64,000 nucleotides of DNA from an uncultured Bacilli bacterium (GCA_934167485.1 CAKPKL010000001.1:1-64000), one strand, 5' to 3'. Numbered from the stretch's first letter, positions 51,733-60,134 are shown. The notes: a model not told the origin generated them from the letters alone. Numbers and translations: made by a program.

Positions 51733-52389
51733 ATGGATGAGATAACAAAATTAATAATAAATAATGAAAAACTAATATATTCTATAGCTAATTATTTTAA
51801 GAATTATAAAAGTAGAGAAGATTTATATCAAGCAGGTTGTTTAGGACTTATATGTGCATATAAAAAGTATGATAGTTCTATGAATTGTAAATTTACAACA
51901 TATGCATATCCATATATATTAGGTGAAATGAGAAAATTAGTAAGAGAAGATAAAGGTATAAAAATAAGCCGTGAAATATCTAGTTTAAATTTAAAAATAG
52001 AAAAAGCTTATATATTACTTAGTCAAAAACTTATGAAAGAACCAACTACCAAAGAAATAGCTAATTTTTTAGAAATACCTGAATATTATATATCAGAAGC
52101 TCTTAATTCTTTAAATAGAATAAAAAGTATTGATGAACCTATAAATGATGATGGCAAACAGTTAACTTTACAAGATGTAGTTGGTAAATCTAATAATATA
52201 GATGATTTAATATTATTAAGAGATTGCTTGAAAAATTTAACACAAGAAGAGAAAAAAATTATTAATAATAGATATATAAACGATTATACTCAAAGTGAGA
52301 CTGCTAGAATTGTAGGAATGAGTCAAGTTCAAGTTTCAAGAAAAGAACATAAAGTATTAGAAAAATTAAATCAAAAAATGGTTGCCTAA
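51733..52389 (+). CDS. sigF: Sporulation-type sigma factor (SigF/SigG group)
   Basis: 218 aa sigma-70 family. Region 2 is EDLYQAGCLGLICAYKKYDSSMNCKFTTYAYPYILGEMRKLVRED, region 3 has EPTTKEIANFLEIPEYYISEAL, and region 4 has LTQEEKKIINNRYINDYTQSETARIVGMSQVQVSRKEHKVLEKL. The SQVQVSR recognition helix and the position behind a spoIIAA-like gene identify the SigF/SigG/SigB group; SigF is the best guess by context. In Bacillus it directs forespore transcription and is held by SpoIIAB, which is not encoded here. The tRNA-Ser gene follows after 36 bases. Confidence 0.85.
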   Translation: MDEITKLIINNEKLIYSIANYFKNYKSREDLYQAGCLGLICAYKKYDSSMNCKFTTYAYPYILGEMRKLVREDKGIKISREISSLNLKIEKAYILLSQKLMKEPTTKEIANFLEIPEYYISEALNSLNRIKSIDEPINDDGKQLTLQDVVGKSNNIDDLILLRDCLKNLTQEEKKIINNRYINDYTQSETARIVGMSQVQVSRKEHKVLEKLNQKMVA

Positions 52390-52425
52390 GATAAAAAAGT
52401 GTGTTATAATCTATATGTGGCTGTT

Positions 52426-52516
52426 GGAGTAGTACTCAAGAGGCTGAAGAGGCGCCCCTGCTAAGGGTGTAGACCGGGCAACTGGTGCGAGGGTTCAAAT
52501 CCCTCCTGCTCCGCCA
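52426..52516 (+). tRNA. tRNA-Ser (anticodon GCT)
   Basis: Class II tRNA of 91 nt with encoded CCA. Acceptor arms GGAGTAG (52426-52432) and CTGCTCC pair along seven positions including one G-U. The anticodon loop CTGCTAA has GCT at 52460-52462 with a five-pair stem CGCCC/GGGTG. A long variable arm and GGTTCAAATCC T-arm are visible. A -10-like TATAAT lies about 20 bases upstream. It reads AGC and AGT codons. Confidence 0.97.
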
Positions 52517-52528
52517 TTTAAGTTTATT

Positions 52529-52549
52529 AACCCTAAAATTAGGGTTTTT
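52529..52549 (+). terminator. Terminator of tRNA-Ser
   Basis: AACCCTA/TAGGGTT stem followed by a T-run. Confidence 0.8.
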
Positions 52550-52589
52550 ATTTTGTTATAATATGTGATATAATTAAATAGGTGATAAT

Positions 52590-53285
52590 ATGAAAAATAG
52601 AGTATACAAATCATTAATAACTTTATTTTATTTATTATCTTTTTTAATATTAGTTTTTTGTATTAAAGTAAGATTTAGTGATACATTAAATATGTATACA
52701 TCAGTAAGACTTGTGCTTTTAATGATAGTATGTATATTTATTTATATAAATTCTTTTATAATGATAAAAAAGCTAAATATAAGTAAAAAAGTAGCACATA
52801 TTAATTTAACTATTATCTTTATCGTTTATATAACCACTATACTTATGTTAACACTTTTTGATTCTAGATTTGGAAGACAAGGTTTAATATTTGCTAAATG
52901 GGATAGCAATTTGTTAAAGAGTTACATGGATACATCTTTTAATATGGTACCATTTAAAACAATAAATTTATTTATAAATGGATATTTAAAAGGAATAGTA
53001 AGTTTTAAAAATTTTTCTATTAATATATTTGGAAATTTTGTAGCTTTTATGCCTTGTGGAATATTAGTTCCAGCACTTTTTAAAAAGATAAACAAATATT
53101 ATAAATTTTTGATAATAATGATTATGTTTGTTTCTGTAATAGAACTTTTACAATTTTTAACTTTATCAGGTTCATGTGATATAGATGATTTAATATTAAA
53201 TATAATTGGTTCTAGTATTATATATTTTATATATAAAATAAAGTTTATAAACAGAATTGTGAATAAAATACTTTTTATAGAGTAG
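52590..53285 (+). CDS. VanZ-like family membrane protein
   Basis: 231 aa with five to six hydrophobic segments. The VanZ-domain pattern is visible in MVPFKTINLFINGYLKG, NIFGNFVAFMPCGILVPALF, and SVIELLQFLTLSGSCDIDDLILNIIGSSI, whose D-x-DD-x-NxxG core defines the family. VanZ proteins are found with glycopeptide-resistance genes and more widely in Bacillota, with no settled function. It is followed eight bases later by a PAP2 phosphatase, suggesting a shared envelope-lipid role. Confidence 0.83.
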   Translation: MKNRVYKSLITLFYLLSFLILVFCIKVRFSDTLNMYTSVRLVLLMIVCIFIYINSFIMIKKLNISKKVAHINLTIIFIVYITTILMLTLFDSRFGRQGLIFAKWDSNLLKSYMDTSFNMVPFKTINLFINGYLKGIVSFKNFSINIFGNFVAFMPCGILVPALFKKINKYYKFLIIMIMFVSVIELLQFLTLSGSCDIDDLILNIIGSSIIYFIYKIKFINRIVNKILFIE

Positions 53286-53292
53286 GTGGGAT

Positions 53293-53907
53293 ATGAAAAA
53301 GTATATTAAATGGATAATATTTACCATATTATTAATATTATTTTTAATAATAGGGTTCTTAGTACTAAAAGGTAATGATATATATGTAGATGAATTTATA
53401 TACAGTAAAATTGATTTAATAGTAAATGATAGAAATACTAGCATTTTTAAGTTTATAACATATTTAGGAAGTGCATATGTAGTAATATCTTTAACTATAT
53501 TAGGATTTATTTTAATTAAAAATAAAAAATATTCATTATTTATGTCAATAAATTTAATATCAATTACACTTTTACAATTTATATTAAAAAATATTTATAG
53601 TAGAGGAAGACCAATCGACATTAGTTTAATTGAAGAAAGCGGATATAGTTTTCCATCTGGTCATTCATTGACAGCTATGGCATTTTATGGATTATTAATA
53701 TATTATATATATAAATCTAATATTAATAAAAATAAAAAAATAGTTTTAGAAATATTACTTTCAATAATAATATTATTAATAGGTTTAAGTAGAATATATT
53801 TAGGTGTACATTATTTTACTGACGTTGTGGGTGCTTTTTCATTTTCAATTTGTTATTTAATTATTTATACTAAAATAATAGGTAGGTGGTTATATGATAT
53901 GTCCTAG
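53293..53907 (+). CDS. PAP2-family phosphatase (undecaprenyl-pyrophosphate phosphatase-like)
   Basis: 204 aa, six hydrophobic helices. The three PAP2 signature motifs are present: KNIYSRGRP (K-x6-RP), SFPSGHS (PSGH), and GLSRIYLGVHYFTD (SR-x5-H-x3-D). Such enzymes remove phosphate from undecaprenyl pyrophosphate or phosphatidic acid at the membrane. Its 3' end overlaps the next gene by 14 bases, so it belongs to an operon of membrane proteins. Confidence 0.9.
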   Translation: MKKYIKWIIFTILLILFLIIGFLVLKGNDIYVDEFIYSKIDLIVNDRNTSIFKFITYLGSAYVVISLTILGFILIKNKKYSLFMSINLISITLLQFILKNIYSRGRPIDISLIEESGYSFPSGHSLTAMAFYGLLIYYIYKSNINKNKKIVLEILLSIIILLIGLSRIYLGVHYFTDVVGAFSFSICYLIIYTKIIGRWLYDMS

Positions 53908-54445
53908 ATGTAATTCTAAAATATATAAAGATTGTTGTTTAAAATGTGGTTATTTAGTAAATGGAAATCAAATAACAACAGATGAAAAAAATATAAATAA
54001 ATTTGAAGATCAAAAACTTATTAATTCTAAATTTGATGATATGTATAGAAATAAAAAGATGTATATTAATTTTATTTTGGGACCTTTATATTTTTCTTTT
54101 AGAGGTCACTTAGTATTAGGAATATTATGTTGTATATTACATTATATAAATATAATGTATATACCAGTATTATTTTCTAACGTATTTTTTATACCAAGTA
54201 CTCTAATAATTTACCTATATATATTTTTAAGTAGAATTATGTATTGTACATTTGCAAATACTATATGTATATCAATTGATAACTTGAAAATAAATCATTA
54301 TAAAAGAAAGTATAAAAACAATTATAAAAATAAATTATCAAAATATAAGTATAGATCATTATACTTAATAATAAATATTTTATTAATAATATTATCTATT
54401 TTGTTTTTTGTTATTTATAAAGGTTATAAAAATGGACTACTTTAA
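53894..54445 (+). CDS. Zinc-ribbon membrane protein of unknown function
   Basis: 183 aa. MICPRCNSKIYKDCCLKCGY forms an N-terminal zinc ribbon (two CxxC pairs). After a linker, three or four hydrophobic segments (about 72-90, 97-113, 117-133 and 153-175) surround a basic loop (HYKRKYKNNYKNKLSKYKYRS). Proteins of this layout are widespread in Bacillota without known function. The start overlaps the PAP2 gene; GTGG before ATG is a weak ribosome binding site, so coupling is likely. A GACTACTT/AAGTGGTC terminator begins at 54434. Confidence 0.65.
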   Translation: MICPRCNSKIYKDCCLKCGYLVNGNQITTDEKNINKFEDQKLINSKFDDMYRNKKMYINFILGPLYFSFRGHLVLGILCCILHYINIMYIPVLFSNVFFIPSTLIIYLYIFLSRIMYCTFANTICISIDNLKINHYKRKYKNNYKNKLSKYKYRSLYLIINILLIILSILFFVIYKGYKNGLL

Positions 54446-54456
54446 GTGGTCTTTTT
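54434..54456 (+). terminator. Terminator of the VanZ-PAP2-zinc-ribbon operon
   Basis: GACTACTT/AAGTGGTC stem (one G-U pair) with a T-run, spanning the end of the zinc-ribbon gene. Confidence 0.7.
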
Positions 54457-54508
54457 AGTTTGACAAATGAATATATTTTTGTTAGGCTATAATAACTGGT
54501 GATAAAAC

Positions 54509-55135
54509 ATGGAAAATAATAAAAGTATTGAAGAAAAAATAAATTTATTAGAAAATCAAAAAATAATAAAATATAAAGAACATTTAGAATTAATAAATAA
54601 AAATAATGAAATGTGTTATGAACTTCTAGAAGCTTACCAAGGAAGAAAACAAAAAATGTATTATTTAGAAAAATATAAACATGAAAAAACTAATATATTT
54701 ATAAAAAAATTAAATAGATTTTTACACCCGGTATTAATATTTGTTTTAGAAAGCATTTTTGCTATTATGTTTCTTAAACAATATTTTTTGATTGTACTTA
54801 TAATAGAAATACTTTCAAATACTATGTTTATGTCATATAAAATTTTAAGATATAATAAAAAATATAAAAAAATTGAATTAGAATTAAGTTTAATATCACT
54901 AAATAAACTTGAAAAAGAAATAGATGAGTTTAATAAATCAATAAATGAAATAGATAGGAAAAGGGAATATATAAATGATTTAAGTAAAAAAAATATAGAT
55001 TATTTAAGAGAAATAGAAAATTTAATAAATACTTATAAACAAAAAATAAATGAAGAAAGTAATAGTTTAGAAACAACAAATAGTAAGATAGATGATAATT
55101 ATCAAAAAGTAAAAAAATTTAAATATAAGAAGTGA
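54509..55135 (+). CDS. Coiled-coil membrane protein of unknown function
   Basis: 208 aa: an N-terminal coiled coil (residues 5-75), a hydrophobic hairpin (about 74-112, HPVLIFVLESIFAIMFL and FLIVLIIEILSNTMFM), and a long C-terminal coiled coil (115-200). The helical hairpin between two coiled coils suggests a membrane-attached structural or scaffold protein. No family recognised. Its start context is GGTGATAAAACATG. It ends in a terminator at 55127. Confidence 0.55.
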   Translation: MENNKSIEEKINLLENQKIIKYKEHLELINKNNEMCYELLEAYQGRKQKMYYLEKYKHEKTNIFIKKLNRFLHPVLIFVLESIFAIMFLKQYFLIVLIIEILSNTMFMSYKILRYNKKYKKIELELSLISLNKLEKEIDEFNKSINEIDRKREYINDLSKKNIDYLREIENLINTYKQKINEESNSLETTNSKIDDNYQKVKKFKYKK

Positions 55136-55151
55136 TTTAACTTCTTTTTTT
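55127..55151 (+). terminator. Terminator before the holin-like gene
   Basis: AAGAAGT/ACTTCTT stem with a run of seven Ts. Confidence 0.75.
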
Positions 55152-55207
55152 GTTCTTTTATAATTTTCACTAAAATTTCTACAGAATAATATATAGTGGA
55201 GGTAGTT

Positions 55208-55450
55208 ATGAAAGAAAAATTAAGGTCTAGAAAATTTTGGGTTGCAGTTTTAACTGATATAGTATCTATAACTGTTGTATTTACTAAATTAGGGGGTACT
55301 GCAGGAATAGTTGCAGGCATTATAGGAACACTTGCTGCTTCTATCTCATATATGGTAGCTGAATGTAAAGTAGATGTAGCTAGAGCATCAGCAACATATG
55401 AAGAAGTAAAAGAACTCGTTAAAGCTTTAAAAAAGAAAGAAGGTGAGTAA
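55208..55450 (+). CDS. Phage-type holin-like protein
   Basis: 80 aa from the ATG at 55208, correctly spaced behind GGAGG; the ATG at 55196 precedes the site. MKEKLRSRKFWVAVLTDIVSI and GGTAGIVAGIIGTLAASISYMVAE form two membrane segments, followed by a charged tail (EEVKELVKALKKKEG). The RSRKFWVA start and size are typical of phage holins of Bacillota. The stop overlaps the start of the endolysin-like gene (GAGTAA ATGG), forming a holin-endolysin pair without other phage genes around. Confidence 0.75.
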   Translation: MKEKLRSRKFWVAVLTDIVSITVVFTKLGGTAGIVAGIIGTLAASISYMVAECKVDVARASATYEEVKELVKALKKKEGE

Positions 55451-56338
55451 ATGGAAAAGGCAACATTGATACTTGATTATTTAAATGTATCACAAGGTTC
55501 AAATGGAAATTTTTCACATCAAGGTGATAAAGCATTAGATTTAAGTGGTAAAGATTCAGGTATTTCAAGTTTAAAAGCACCTTTTACAGGAGTAGTAAAA
55601 AAAATATACACACCATCTAATACAGTTTGGCTAGAAAGCATGGATAAAGTACTTTATGCAGATGGAACAATAGATTATATGACAGTTTTAACCGCGCATG
55701 ATAATGATATTTCTAATTTATATGTAGGAAAAATAGTAAAACAAGGAGAAATTTATTATGAGGAAGGTACGAGAGGGTATGCCACAGGAAATCATATACA
55801 TTTAGCAGTAGGAAAAGGTAAATTTACAGGTAGTGGTTGGTATAAGAATAGTAATAATGTATGGTGTATAACTAATCAATATGATGTTTATAAAGGTTTA
55901 TATGTTAAGGATACAACTAATATAATAAATGGTGGTGGATATAAATGGGTAAGAACAAGCAATCTAAAGGAAGAAGATACTAAAGTAGTTGATAATGAAT
56001 TATATACTGTTGTAAAAGGAGATACATTATATAATATAGCAAGAAGATATAATACAAGTGTAAATGAAATAGCTAGATTAAATAATATAAAAAATGTTAA
56101 TTTAATTATAATAGGTCAAAAATTAAAATTACCAAATTATCAAACAAGGTATTATACAAAATACACAGGTAATAGTGTATCAATAGTAGATGCATTAAAA
56201 TCTATAGGAGTAGATTCTTCATTTAATAATAGAACTTCTATAGCAAGCAAAAATGGTATACAAAATTATGCTGGTACAGCAACTCAAAATAAAACTTTAC
56301 TAAATTTACTTAAACAAGGTAAATTAATAGCTAGATAA
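55451..56338 (+). CDS. Endolysin-like M23 peptidase with LysM and cell-wall-binding repeat
   Basis: 295 aa, no signal peptide. Residues 1-150 are an M23 (LytM-like) peptidase with HQGDKALDLS and GNHIHLAVG, carrying the zinc-binding His/Asp residues. LysM follows at about 183-228 (YTVVKGDTLYNIARRYNTSVNEIARLNNIKNVNLI). The C-terminal 45 residues (VDALKSIGVDSSFNNRTSIASKNGI to LLNLLKQG) are a cell-wall-binding repeat known from phage lysins. The lack of a signal peptide agrees with export through the adjacent holin. It probably cleaves peptidoglycan cross-bridges during lysis. Confidence 0.82.
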   Translation: MEKATLILDYLNVSQGSNGNFSHQGDKALDLSGKDSGISSLKAPFTGVVKKIYTPSNTVWLESMDKVLYADGTIDYMTVLTAHDNDISNLYVGKIVKQGEIYYEEGTRGYATGNHIHLAVGKGKFTGSGWYKNSNNVWCITNQYDVYKGLYVKDTTNIINGGGYKWVRTSNLKEEDTKVVDNELYTVVKGDTLYNIARRYNTSVNEIARLNNIKNVNLIIIGQKLKLPNYQTRYYTKYTGNSVSIVDALKSIGVDSSFNNRTSIASKNGIQNYAGTATQNKTLLNLLKQGKLIAR

Positions 56339-56365
56339 AATAGAAATTAACTTTTCTATTTTTTC
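56337..56365 (+). terminator. Terminator of the holin-endolysin pair
   Basis: AAAATAGAAA/TTTCTATTTT stem with T-run, beginning at the stop codon. Confidence 0.75.
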
Positions 56366-56395
56366 TTTATATGTTATAATCATGATGGTGAATTT

Positions 56396-57574
56396 ATGAA
56401 ATATGTTTATATAATTGGTGTTGTTATATTTATAATTGGAATACTATTAGTTATAATAAGTATTATTAAAGACAAATTAAAAAAATTTAATTTAGTTAGT
56501 CATAGTAATAGTAAATATGCAATAATTATACCTGCAAGGAATGAATCTAAAGTAATAGAAAAACTTCTTAAAAGTATAGAATTACAAAATAAAGATATGA
56601 GTAATGTATATGTTATAGTTGAAGATAATAAAGATTTAACTTGTGAGATAGTAAAAAGATATAATTCAAACATATATGTAAGACAAAAACCAATAAGACC
56701 TAGAAAAGGTTATGCATTAGATGAGTGTATTAAAGACATATTAAAAAAAGAACATTATGATTTATATTTTATATTTGATGCAGATAATATATTAGATAAA
56801 AATTATATAAAAAATATGCTCAAATATTGGAATAAAGGATATGAAGTATGTATTGGATATAGAAGTATATTAAATCCAAAAAGTACAATTAGTTGTTGTT
56901 CGGGAATATTATTTTCTATATTAAATTCAATAATTAATAAAACAAGAATTAGAAATAATAGATCAATAATATTGTCTGGAACTGGATTTTATGTAAGTGG
57001 TAAAATAATAGAAGAATTAAATGGATTCCCATTTTATTCATTAACAGAAGATTATGAGTTATCACTTTATTTAGCAAGTAATAATATACCATGTAGTTAT
57101 AATGATAAGGCAATATTTTATGATGAACAACCAACTACACTTAAGACTTCAATAAAACAAAGAATAAGATGGTTAGGTGGTTTTTTTGAAGCAAGACATA
57201 ATAAACTTAATACAGTAAAGGATAATTTATCTATTAAACTTGGATTACTTCCATATTTGTTTATTATATTTAGTTTAATTGGACTTTTCTTATGTGGTAT
57301 TATAAATCTTTTAATAACACATAATCTGAATAATTTATTTATAATTTTAATAACTATTATTATTCTTTATTTTAGTTTATTTATTATAACACTATATATA
57401 TTAATAACAGAAAAAAATAAAATAAATATACCTAAAGAAAAAGAAATAAAATGTTTATTTGCAAGTCCATTATTTTTATTTACTTATGTATATTGTTTAT
57501 TTAAATGTATATTTAGTAAAGAAATAACATGGGATGTAATAGAGCATAAGGGAAATAGTATTATAGAGGATTGA
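56396..57574 (+). CDS. Membrane glycosyltransferase, GT2 family
   Basis: 392 aa. An N-terminal helix (4-25), the GT-A domain with YAIIIPARNESKVIEKLL, FIFDADNILD (DxD-like) and LTEDYELSLYL, the QxxRW motif as KQRIRWLGG, and C-terminal helices (about 285-345) ending in a cytoplasmic tail. The layout matches processive beta-glycosyltransferases (cellulose/hyaluronan/poly-GlcNAc type), but the sugar cannot be deduced. It stands alone; its stop codon precedes composite element 11. Confidence 0.87.
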   Translation: MKYVYIIGVVIFIIGILLVIISIIKDKLKKFNLVSHSNSKYAIIIPARNESKVIEKLLKSIELQNKDMSNVYVIVEDNKDLTCEIVKRYNSNIYVRQKPIRPRKGYALDECIKDILKKEHYDLYFIFDADNILDKNYIKNMLKYWNKGYEVCIGYRSILNPKSTISCCSGILFSILNSIINKTRIRNNRSIILSGTGFYVSGKIIEELNGFPFYSLTEDYELSLYLASNNIPCSYNDKAIFYDEQPTTLKTSIKQRIRWLGGFFEARHNKLNTVKDNLSIKLGLLPYLFIIFSLIGLFLCGIINLLITHNLNNLFIILITIIILYFSLFIITLYILITEKNKINIPKEKEIKCLFASPLFLFTYVYCLFKCIFSKEITWDVIEHKGNSIIED

Positions 57575-57599
57575 AATTTCAATTCTTTTTTAGTATAAT
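57568..57599 (+). promoter_or_regulatory. Composite terminator-promoter element 11
   Basis: GGATTGAAATTTCAATTC hairpin (57568-57585) with T-run. TTGAAA (57571-57576) is 17 bp from TATAAT (57594-57599). Confidence 0.82.
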
Positions 57600-57632
57600 A
57601 AGTATAGTAAAAATAAGAAGGTAGGGATAAGA

Positions 57633-59028
57633 ATGAATAAAAATAACGCCTGGGGGGGGGGTAACCTATAATAAAGGATTTACCTTAATAGAACTTTTAG
57701 CTGTTATAGTAATACTAGCTATTATTGCATTAATTGCGACTCCAATAGTATTAGATATAATAGAAGATAGTAAAGAATCGGCAAACATCCAAAGTATAAA
57801 TAGTCTAGTAGATATGGCAGAGATGTATGCAACATCAAATGAAACAACAGGTAATTTATATGATAAAGTAATAGATAAAATAGAAGGATCAAAACCAGAT
57901 AATGGAACAATATATGTAAATAAAAAGGGAGAAGTAGCACTCGCATTAAAATATAATAATAAGTGTTATGTAAAGGCATATGACTCAAATAAAATAACAC
58001 AAAGTAAAGATGAAAACTGTATAGTACCAATAGATTATTTAATGGTAGTAGATACAACAAACAATGATGATATAGCTGCTTTTGGTGGACCAATCAAAAG
58101 AAAAGAAGTAGAAAAAATAATAACAGTATCAACAAATGAAGTGCCTGGTGATGTAATAGGAAGTTTTGATGTATCTGAGAATCAAAATGAAAGTATAATG
58201 GCATGGTATAAAGATGAAGATAATAATGGATTATATGAATTATATATAGGACAAGATGGAGGAGTAAAAGCTAATCCAGATTCTACTAAATTATTTAATT
58301 ATTATAAAAATGTAATAAGTATGGATTTAAGTAAAATGGATACCAGTAATGTAAATATGATGCGAGCTATGTTTCAGAGTTGTGAACAATTGCAAACATT
58401 GAATTTAAGCAATTTTGATACATTGAATGTAATTAATATGCAGGCCATGTTTAACCATTGTAAAAGTTTGCAGACTTTAGATTTAAGTAGTTTTGATACA
58501 TCTAAGGTAACAACAATGAAATTAATGTTTCAACAGTTGGAATCATTAGAATCTTTAGACTTAAGTAGTTTTGATACATCAAATGTAACTGATATGAGTT
58601 TCATGTTTAGCGGTTTACTGGTTGATCATTTAGATTTAAGTAACCTTAATACTAGTAATGTAGTTGATATGCAATTTATGTTTCAAGGAATAAAAAATAT
58701 AAAGACACTTGATCTTTCAATGTTTGATACATCAAAGGTTACTAATATGAACCATATGTTTTCATTTTCTACTGAATTACAAAATCTAAACCTAAATAAT
58801 TTTATTACTTCAAATGTAGTAGATATGAGTACTATGTTTAATAATACACCAAATTTAAAAATAATAAATATGAATAAAGCCGATTTTACTAAAGTAACAA
58901 TTCTTGAACATATGTTTAATTTAAGTGGAGTAACAAATATTACAGTAAAAGATGAAACAGCAAAAGCATTTATAGAAGCGCGACTTACAGATGCAAGTAT
59001 TACGGGTGCAACCGTAGAAATAAGTTAA
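57633..59028 (+). CDS. Pilin-like protein with DUF285/BspA-like repeats, phase-variable, OFF in this sequence
   Basis: The ATG at 57633 reads MNKNNAWGGGNL and stops at 57669, because ten Gs lie at 57652-57661. Nine Gs would continue into NKGFTLIELL and an open frame to 59028 (about 465 aa). The mature part has the helix, a short Cys-containing region (KCYVKAYDSNK, ENCIVPIDYL), then from about 58310 six or more repeats of the form LDLSSFDTSKVTTMKLMF. This is the DUF285 pattern of Mycoplasma and gut surface proteins. The internal ATG at 57814 would lack the export signal. It is followed by a terminator at 59027. Confidence 0.8.
57652..57661 (+). repeat. Poly-G(10) phase-variation tract
   Basis: Ten Gs in the leader codons before the prepilin cleavage site; same position and length as at 1647 and 23946, and likewise out of frame. 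Confidence 0.85.
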
Positions 59029-59050
59029 AGACTGAGATTTTGGTCTTTTT
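59027..59050 (+). terminator. Terminator of the DUF285 pilin gene
   Basis: AAAGAC/GTCTTT stem with T-run. A TTGACA shortly afterwards (about 59055) begins the promoter of the next gene. Confidence 0.65.
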
Positions 59051-59103
59051 AATTTGACAAAGCAATATAATGTATAATATAATATCACTCATAGAGGTGT
59101 GTT

Positions 59104-60120
59104 ATGGATACAATAAAAGATTTAAAAATAAATCTAGAACAGAAAATATTACAATCAAATAAAGTAGTAATTGTTCCTCATAATGGTGTGGATTTTGATG
59201 CTATAGGATCTGCTATAGGATTAACTGAAATAGTAAAAAAGCTAAAGAAAGTACCACATATTGTAGTAAATGATTTAGAATATAAATTAGATAAAGGTGT
59301 ACAAATAATATTAAATGAATTTAAAAGTAAAACATCTATTATAAATAAAGAAAAGTATTTGGAAATTAAAGATCCTAATGATTTGTTTTTATTAACAGAT
59401 GTAAATAAAGAATATTTAATTAGTTTAAGGAATGAAATTAAAAGTATAGATAGAAATAATATAATAATTATAGATCACCATGATGTTGATCAATCTACTA
59501 TTGATACTGATTTTAAATATATAGATACTAATATATCAAGTGCATCTGAAATAGTAACTAAGTTACTTCAATTGTTTAAAGTAAAGATATCTAGTGATGT
59601 TGCTAATTACTTATTAGCAGGAGTTCATTTAGATACTAATAGACTTAAGAAGAATACTTCATCTGATACATTTAAAACTATTGCTAGATTACTTGAATGT
59701 GGAGCTAACAATGAAATTATTAATAAATGGTTTATAGAAGATTTCAATAGTTATACTAGAGTACATAGTCTTGTTGGAAAGGCTGAAATGATGAATTTTA
59801 GTATTGCTATAGTAAAAGGTGAAGATACTAATATTTATACAAAAGAGGAACTTGCCAAAGCTGCTGATTATTTACTTAATTTTGGTGTTGATGCATCTTT
59901 TGTAATAGGTGATATAGGTAATAATATTATTTCTATAAGTGCTAGATCTAATGAAAAGATAGATGTCGGATCAGTTATGAAAGATATGAATGGTGGGGGA
60001 AATAGATATTCTGCTGCTACAAAAATTACTGATATGAGTGAGGATGAGATTTATAAAAAATTAGTTAAGATAATAACTCCTCCTTGTTACGTAGATAAAA
60101 ATATACCTAAAAAGTCATAA
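59104..60120 (+). CDS. DHH-family phosphoesterase, divergent
   Basis: 338 aa. VPHNGVDFDAIGSAIGL gives the first metal ligands (H26, D30, D32), FLLTDVNKE the next Asp, and IIDHHDVDQ the DHH triad (124-126). The DHHA1 loop near the C-terminus reads MNGGGNRYSAA, with Asn in place of the usual His, unlike the paralogues at 12455 and 39356. The HNGVDFDAIGSA form resembles the DHH module of cyclic-di-AMP phosphodiesterases (GdpP) as well as NrnA; without the membrane and GGDEF parts it is a stand-alone enzyme. Substrate uncertain. Confidence 0.8.
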   Translation: MDTIKDLKINLEQKILQSNKVVIVPHNGVDFDAIGSAIGLTEIVKKLKKVPHIVVNDLEYKLDKGVQIILNEFKSKTSIINKEKYLEIKDPNDLFLLTDVNKEYLISLRNEIKSIDRNNIIIIDHHDVDQSTIDTDFKYIDTNISSASEIVTKLLQLFKVKISSDVANYLLAGVHLDTNRLKKNTSSDTFKTIARLLECGANNEIINKWFIEDFNSYTRVHSLVGKAEMMNFSIAIVKGEDTNIYTKEELAKAADYLLNFGVDASFVIGDIGNNIISISARSNEKIDVGSVMKDMNGGGNRYSAATKITDMSEDEIYKKLVKIITPPCYVDKNIPKKS

Positions 60121-60134
60121 TTGTATGGCTTTTT
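60109..60134 (+). terminator. Terminator of the DHH gene
   Basis: AAAAAGTCATA paired with TATGGCTTTTT (one G-U), spanning the stop codon. Confidence 0.7.

Noticed and set aside
58330..58960. CRISPR-like periodicity in the DUF285 repeats
   Set aside because: The repeats are in-frame protein repeats of about 23 codons with variable sequence, not direct repeats with spacers.
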